This document shows, piece by piece, positions 62,401 to 64,000 of a stretch of DNA of 64,000 bases (the stretch's first letter is position 1; each line of letters begins with the position of its first letter). Under the pieces are notes generated by a model. The model saw only the letters and a list, made by a program, of their open reading frames with translations. It was not told where the DNA came from and made no database searches. The position numbers and the translations under genes are program-made. Origin of the DNA: an uncultured Aquimarina sp. (GTDB lineage Bacteria; Bacteroidota; Bacteroidia; Flavobacteriales; Flavobacteriaceae); assembly GCA_947500545.1 (NCBI GenBank), contig CANMSO010000004.1, forward strand, positions 124,001 through 188,000. The letters are read 5' to 3'.

Positions 62401-63368
62401 AATTCTTGCTCTATCTCCATTTTTTCAAAATTAAATTTTACCCCTCTGTCAAATCTTCCAGAAAACCCATATTCATCCTGAAAAATCATATAGCGCCCTA
62501 GAGTGATTTGATCAGAATGTAAGCTAAACCCTTTTTTTACATTGGTAGGATCACTAATATCAAATCCAACCAAGGCATCTGGACCTTGATTACCGCTCAT
62601 AAATACCAAGTAATTTCTCCATAATTGAATCCCGGTACTATATTGTTCATGTGGAATATCACCTCCAAAAGATCCTAAAAACTTAATATTCTTGGGATCT
62701 CCAAAATCAAAGACGCTTATATCTCCTGTTTGTGGTGCATAAAAAACATAATTCCCTACTCTTACCACTACATCTGGCAAAGAAACAGTAGCAGGAATAT
62801 TACCTAACTTCTCTCCTGTTCTCATATCAAAAACCCGGTTTCCGTCTATAGTATGCGGAAATGTCTCCAGGTTATCAAAGTTAGATTGACCATCTTTTAC
62901 GGTAAATAATACATCTGAAGAGGTGACTGGTTTTCTATCCAACATATTAGAAAGATCAAGGTATTTATACCCAGTTCCTTCTACTTCTGGTACAGAGTAT
63001 TCCCTATAAAAGAGATCTCCTCCTAGTTTCCACCATCGGTGACCATTATTTGCAGCGTCACTAAACTGTATTCTTTTTGGTGCTGTGGGATTTGAAAAAT
63101 CCCAAACACTTGTTCCTGCCTGACCATTCATAAAAAAATAATTACGATGGTAGGTACTAATTCTATCTCCTTCAGGAAAATTAGCCAAAAATGTTCCTGC
63201 AGGCCAGGTTTGTGTGGTCATTTTAGGCCCTGCGGTTCCGTCATAAATTTGACTAACTGATTTTGCTATAAGTCCTAAAGATATAAATGTAGCAAGTGCA
63301 TATAATATAAGAAGATTATTTTTCTTAATATATGCTAGCCCAGACTTCTTGTGCTCTATTGGTTTCAT
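56418..63368 (-). CDS. Giant secreted di-heme cytochrome with beta-propellers, PKD domains and CBM3
   Basis: A 2316-residue protein. Domains in order: hydrophobic export signal (about 20-40), LVIVD-type repeat propeller (45-360), Ig-like domain (363-465), PKD (474-560), and a YVTN-type beta-propeller (566-897). A di-heme cytochrome c peroxidase/MauG-like domain has CVSCHS near 948 and CASCHS near 1085 (GRTWDFTDRGEGLRNT, TAPYLHDGSAKTLTEVF). It is followed by an Ig-like domain, a flavodoxin- or ThuA-like domain (1280-1477, IKVMFVVGDKNN), two Ig-like domains, a CBM3 (1680-1823), three PKD domains (1830-2088), an unnamed module (2098-2223) and a T9SS sorting domain (2233-2316). It looks like a redox enzyme targeted to cellulose. 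Substrate and partners are unknown; it starts at the ATG 63368. Confidence 0.8.
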   Translation of the reverse strand: MKPIEHKKSGLAYIKKNNLLILYALATFISLGLIAKSVSQIYDGTAGPKMTTQTWPAGTFLANFPEGDRISTYHRNYFFMNGQAGTSVWDFSNPTAPKRIQFSDAANNGHRWWKLGGDLFYREYSVPEVEGTGYKYLDLSNMLDRKPVTSSDVLFTVKDGQSNFDNLETFPHTIDGNRVFDMRTGEKLGNIPATVSLPDVVVRVGNYVFYAPQTGDISVFDFGDPKNIKFLGSFGGDIPHEQYSTGIQLWRNYLVFMSGNQGPDALVGFDISDPTNVKKGFSLHSDQITLGRYMIFQDEYGFSGRFDRGVKFNFEKMEIEQEFFPPSSDETLQFIDNQWMPIGHILVASGDDKTSIFAHQDGLDTKPPTVGHHFPIAGAINQPQTTTLGFVINETLDDLTLNDKTIQVSPLGGIPIKGDVTTTSYQVVNYAPKETLLPNTTYEVKFVEGGIKDAVGNGMEEYIFYFTTGGDTSNQSPEITGIDLSVPSPVTINTAIDFKANATDADGNTLTYRWDFGDGSPKTAWIGKTTSHTYAETGNYLVQVQVSDNNGGFVVGSQSIVVTSGIPLELPTQSGPITVDSKNRIVWSVNPDNNTVTLVNADDLKVIKEVSVGKDPVNIALDATGRAWITCRDSDEVYVLKTDGTLATKIALSKGSRPYGIVFTPDGSRGFVSAFGSGQLIELSPITNTIKASLDVGATPRALAVTGDGAKLLVTRFISEDAAGQIWEVNLNTFTLKNTIPLVVDNFTVDNGNEGRGLPNYVAGITIHPDNTSAWSVAKKDNILRGLARDGKPLTFDNVVRTAISPINLTTSKEELSKRLDIDNHGQPSSAIYSPTGNYLFVTMQGNNRIVVIDPKRGLELLKKDVGKAPQGLAIDLNTNRVFVKNFMDRSVSIFDASDMIKTGSNTLKEVETIITVSTETLSPVVLKGKQVFYDASDLRMGTDGYISCVSCHSDGTQDGRTWDFTDRGEGLRNTISLIGRAGTAHGRVHWSANFNEIQDFENDIRFHFKGQGFMSEADFNEGTTALSLGDAKKGKSADLDALAAYIESLNTFGASPYRNANGSLTTDGVAGKSLFEDLKCASCHSGEAFTDSQTGKMHDVGTIISNSGGRLGEKLLALDVPTLKDVWATAPYLHDGSAKTLTEVFTSRNTNNAHGATSTLSTAQMKQLEAYLKQIDGSEEAPVSQQVLKITSPENGTVIDKADPVKLSIETNIEGVTKVQYYVDNALVEEVITSPFESTWTPIIWKTYTITAKVFYNNGNTASITPEINVQYKNTIKVMFVVGDKNNLTSEDQRIKSRLEQKLGFEITLFSDEEATSPQSANPFDLVLVSSTVDPRELGNDLEAAKVPLMTWNPFMYGKLRLASGELNTGYGITPEGFSNITITNPDHPMAAGSGAQTALYSITQSLPFGNPTDEAIIIAKAGTKPILFGYEPSIAIPSRRVAFPLRDQFMHLLTDEGLKMFDAAVLWTLHGGDVNTPIGPLPDVFFESPLDGELVNTPLKIKFKTEGWSIPSQQYKLRFRIDGQDRGLVTSGGVLTDPTSLTEGPHELALQMERSDNSLTDLGETITVNVTNDPLPQGPTVMIDSPSNGGLVGPDFEIKFSTFQWNITPGGQHVKYFIDGVEKGAVFEIKPIPVANLAEGPHTIKMVLAKADGTLSGDPTEITFTVDERFSNLPDTPFSVEYRDGSSGVSIQELKPIFQIVNEAQEAVNLADFKIRYWFTSENDIPMVSNIDYSAVTGTTGSFNTTGTHDYLEVGFGAASGNLSANGKSGQIQTRLHHSGYQTHDQSNDFSYDPGKTALTPHVLVTLYHKGELVWGLEPTGSIPDTNGKPSASFITNTAQGLAPLIVDFDASGSSDPDGDTLTYSWDFGNGGTAIGVTASYTFNEPGDQNVVLTIDDGKGKSDTATTVITVLTPDIGLEANFSATPVSGIVPLVVNFDSSSSVFPLGSTINYTWDFGDGMTSDVANPLYTYSQPGSYAVTLTISDGINSDVSNVVTITAEVPGGPIAEANFVSDVTTGIAPVIISFDASTSTISEGSIVSYSWDFGDGTTATGVIASHEFTIAGQYTVSLSVSDAIGTKDTTTKTITITESGTTGSCAFGAPQNLALQTIANVSYTEVHVLGTGGPDLSNMTNFTINWDLTNNGLYQLSMNTNNGSPGWWIDLMASITNQNFNETQPEITFSGTEIPNFDGTYNATLDGDNFVLVSNSGFTIYFSNSTTAPNCENTVKNISAIDQLKQVKAFPNPVINTLTLRSEQSFKGFIVRLVDISGKILFTQSIHHDLPQIEINMNALERGVYFVQIQKRNQSIIKQIMK

Positions 63369-63441
63369 GAGTAGTAAGCTGTGAGTTTGTTGTAGATTTG
63401 TAGGTTTACTATTTTCTTGTTTTAGAAAAAGTTTAAAAGAA

Positions 63442-63470
63442 GGAAGCCATTGTTTGAAGCGATAGCTTCC
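63442..63470 (-). terminator. Terminator-like hairpin
   Basis: On the minus strand GGAAGC/GCTTCC with a partly paired inner stem, followed by TTCTTTT; located just after the stop of the partial secreted protein gene and upstream of the giant gene. Confidence 0.55.
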
Positions 63471-63494
63471 CTCGTATATCTATTTGGTTAAGAG

Positions 63495-64000
63495 TTAATT
63501 CTTAATAATCTTTAATGTTTTTATCTTTCCTCTATTATTAAGCCTAACAAAGTATATTCCTGATGGAATATCTGCAGTATTTAATTCTACACGTTTTACT
63601 TTTGATTGTACTTGAATAGTTTTTACTACATTTCCTGTAAGACTAACAATATCAACTTGAGTACCATTTAAAAGTTCGGTCCCAGCAATAATTAATTTAT
63701 CCTGAACCGGATTAGTTAGTGCCTGAACACTTAATGTATTCGAAGTATTTGTACAATTAGGAGCACTAGTACTATTACTAAAATAAATAGTGAAATTGCT
63801 ATCTGTAGAGACCAAAACAAAGTTATCGCCATCAAGAGCAGGGTAATAAGAACCATCAAAATTAGGAAAACCAGTACCAGAAAGGGTTATCTTTGGTTGT
63901 GCTGCATTAAAATTTTGACTAGTAATATTACTCAATAAATTGTTCCACCAGCTTGGCTCACCATTATTGGTATTCATTGACAATTGCCATAGTCCATTAT
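63495..64000 (-). CDS. 3' end of a secreted protein sharing the giant's C-terminal module (T9SS)
   Basis: Only the last 168 codons are in the window; the frame is open to base 64000, so the start lies beyond. The visible part begins in the same unnamed module as the giant's residues 2098-2223: shared blocks are QLSMNTNNG, SWWNNLLSNITSQNFN, GFPNFDGSYYPALDGDNFVL and TIYFSNSTSAPNC. It is followed by a T9SS sorting domain that ends YFVRLNNRGKIKTLKIIKN. The catalytic or binding part is outside the window. It is upstream of the giant gene on the same strand, 126 bases apart, with a hairpin between. A TTG in the module could be taken for a start but is mid-domain. Confidence 0.8.
   Translation of the reverse strand, partial: NGLWQLSMNTNNGEPSWWNNLLSNITSQNFNAAQPKITLSGTGFPNFDGSYYPALDGDNFVLVSTDSNFTIYFSNSTSAPNCTNTSNTLSVQALTNPVQDKLIIAGTELLNGTQVDIVSLTGNVVKTIQVQSKVKRVELNTADIPSGIYFVRLNNRGKIKTLKIIKN

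Noticed and set aside
63975..63983. Independent small gene starting within the window at the right edge
   Set aside because: The frame stays open to the edge and the upstream residues continue the shared module, so the true start is beyond base 64000.

Overview
The window looks like chromosome from a marine-type member of the Flavobacteriaceae (Bacteroidetes), possibly close to Aquimarina. The DNA is AT-rich, and several promoters fit the Bacteroidetes pattern TTG-N18-22-TAnnTTTG (for example upstream of tRNA-Asp, rpsP, gcdH and rluB). Large secreted enzymes end in type IX secretion (T9SS) sorting domains. Isoprenoids are made by the mevalonate route, and DNA polymerase III alpha carries a fused proofreading exonuclease. 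The genus is inference.

Layout. 1-2185 (minus): truncated GH113-like lipoprotein, outer-membrane beta-barrel, DUF547 protein. 2504-5455 (plus): FAD oxidoreductase plus a membrane polyferredoxin, a likely electron-transfer pair. 5529-6794: orphan sensor kinase. 7088-11137: tightly coupled operon of a MORN-repeat protein and three membrane glycosyltransferases. 11118-12962: RluB-like pseudouridine synthase and nitrilase. 13885-16875: mevalonate decarboxylase, GHMP (mevalonate-type) kinase and UbiA prenyltransferase. 16976-21613: TspO, TetR regulator, a secreted unknown, DUF1697, BaiN-like flavoprotein and GDPD, punctuated by palindromic repeats.

21846-30921 is the most unusual part. Two tandem, translationally coupled TPR-CHAT proteins have almost identical ends and divergent TPR middles. 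They face, head to head, an ECF sigma factor gene and a membrane-anchored TPR protein that resembles an anti-sigma factor. A small HTH gene follows. Both CHAT proteins have signal peptides and a C-terminal membrane anchor, so a periplasmic caspase-like protease controlling an ECF sigma factor is a plausible, untested model.

31251-48907 is mostly housekeeping: gcdH, the rpsP-rimM-trmN6 operon, two lipoproteins of unknown role, dnaE with fused exonuclease, a seven-heme cytochrome, thioredoxin, DUF58, tRNA-Asp, DUF456, and a BlaI/BlaR-like pair preceded by three copies of one 16-bp palindrome. Next to dnaE is a short unreported-looking gene for a 48-residue peptide with a double-glycine leader.

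48987-64000 (minus) is a secreted polysaccharide-degradation block. It holds a DUF5060 glycosidase-like protein with CBM6 and DNRLRE modules, a GH5-type mannanase with two CBM3 modules, a 2316-residue di-heme cytochrome with beta-propellers, PKD domains and a CBM3, and the 3' end of another secreted protein that shares an unnamed C-terminal module with the giant. All end in T9SS domains. With the GH113-like lipoprotein at the other edge, they suggest attack on beta-mannan or cellulose-like plant or algal polymers, with a possible CBM-targeted redox component.
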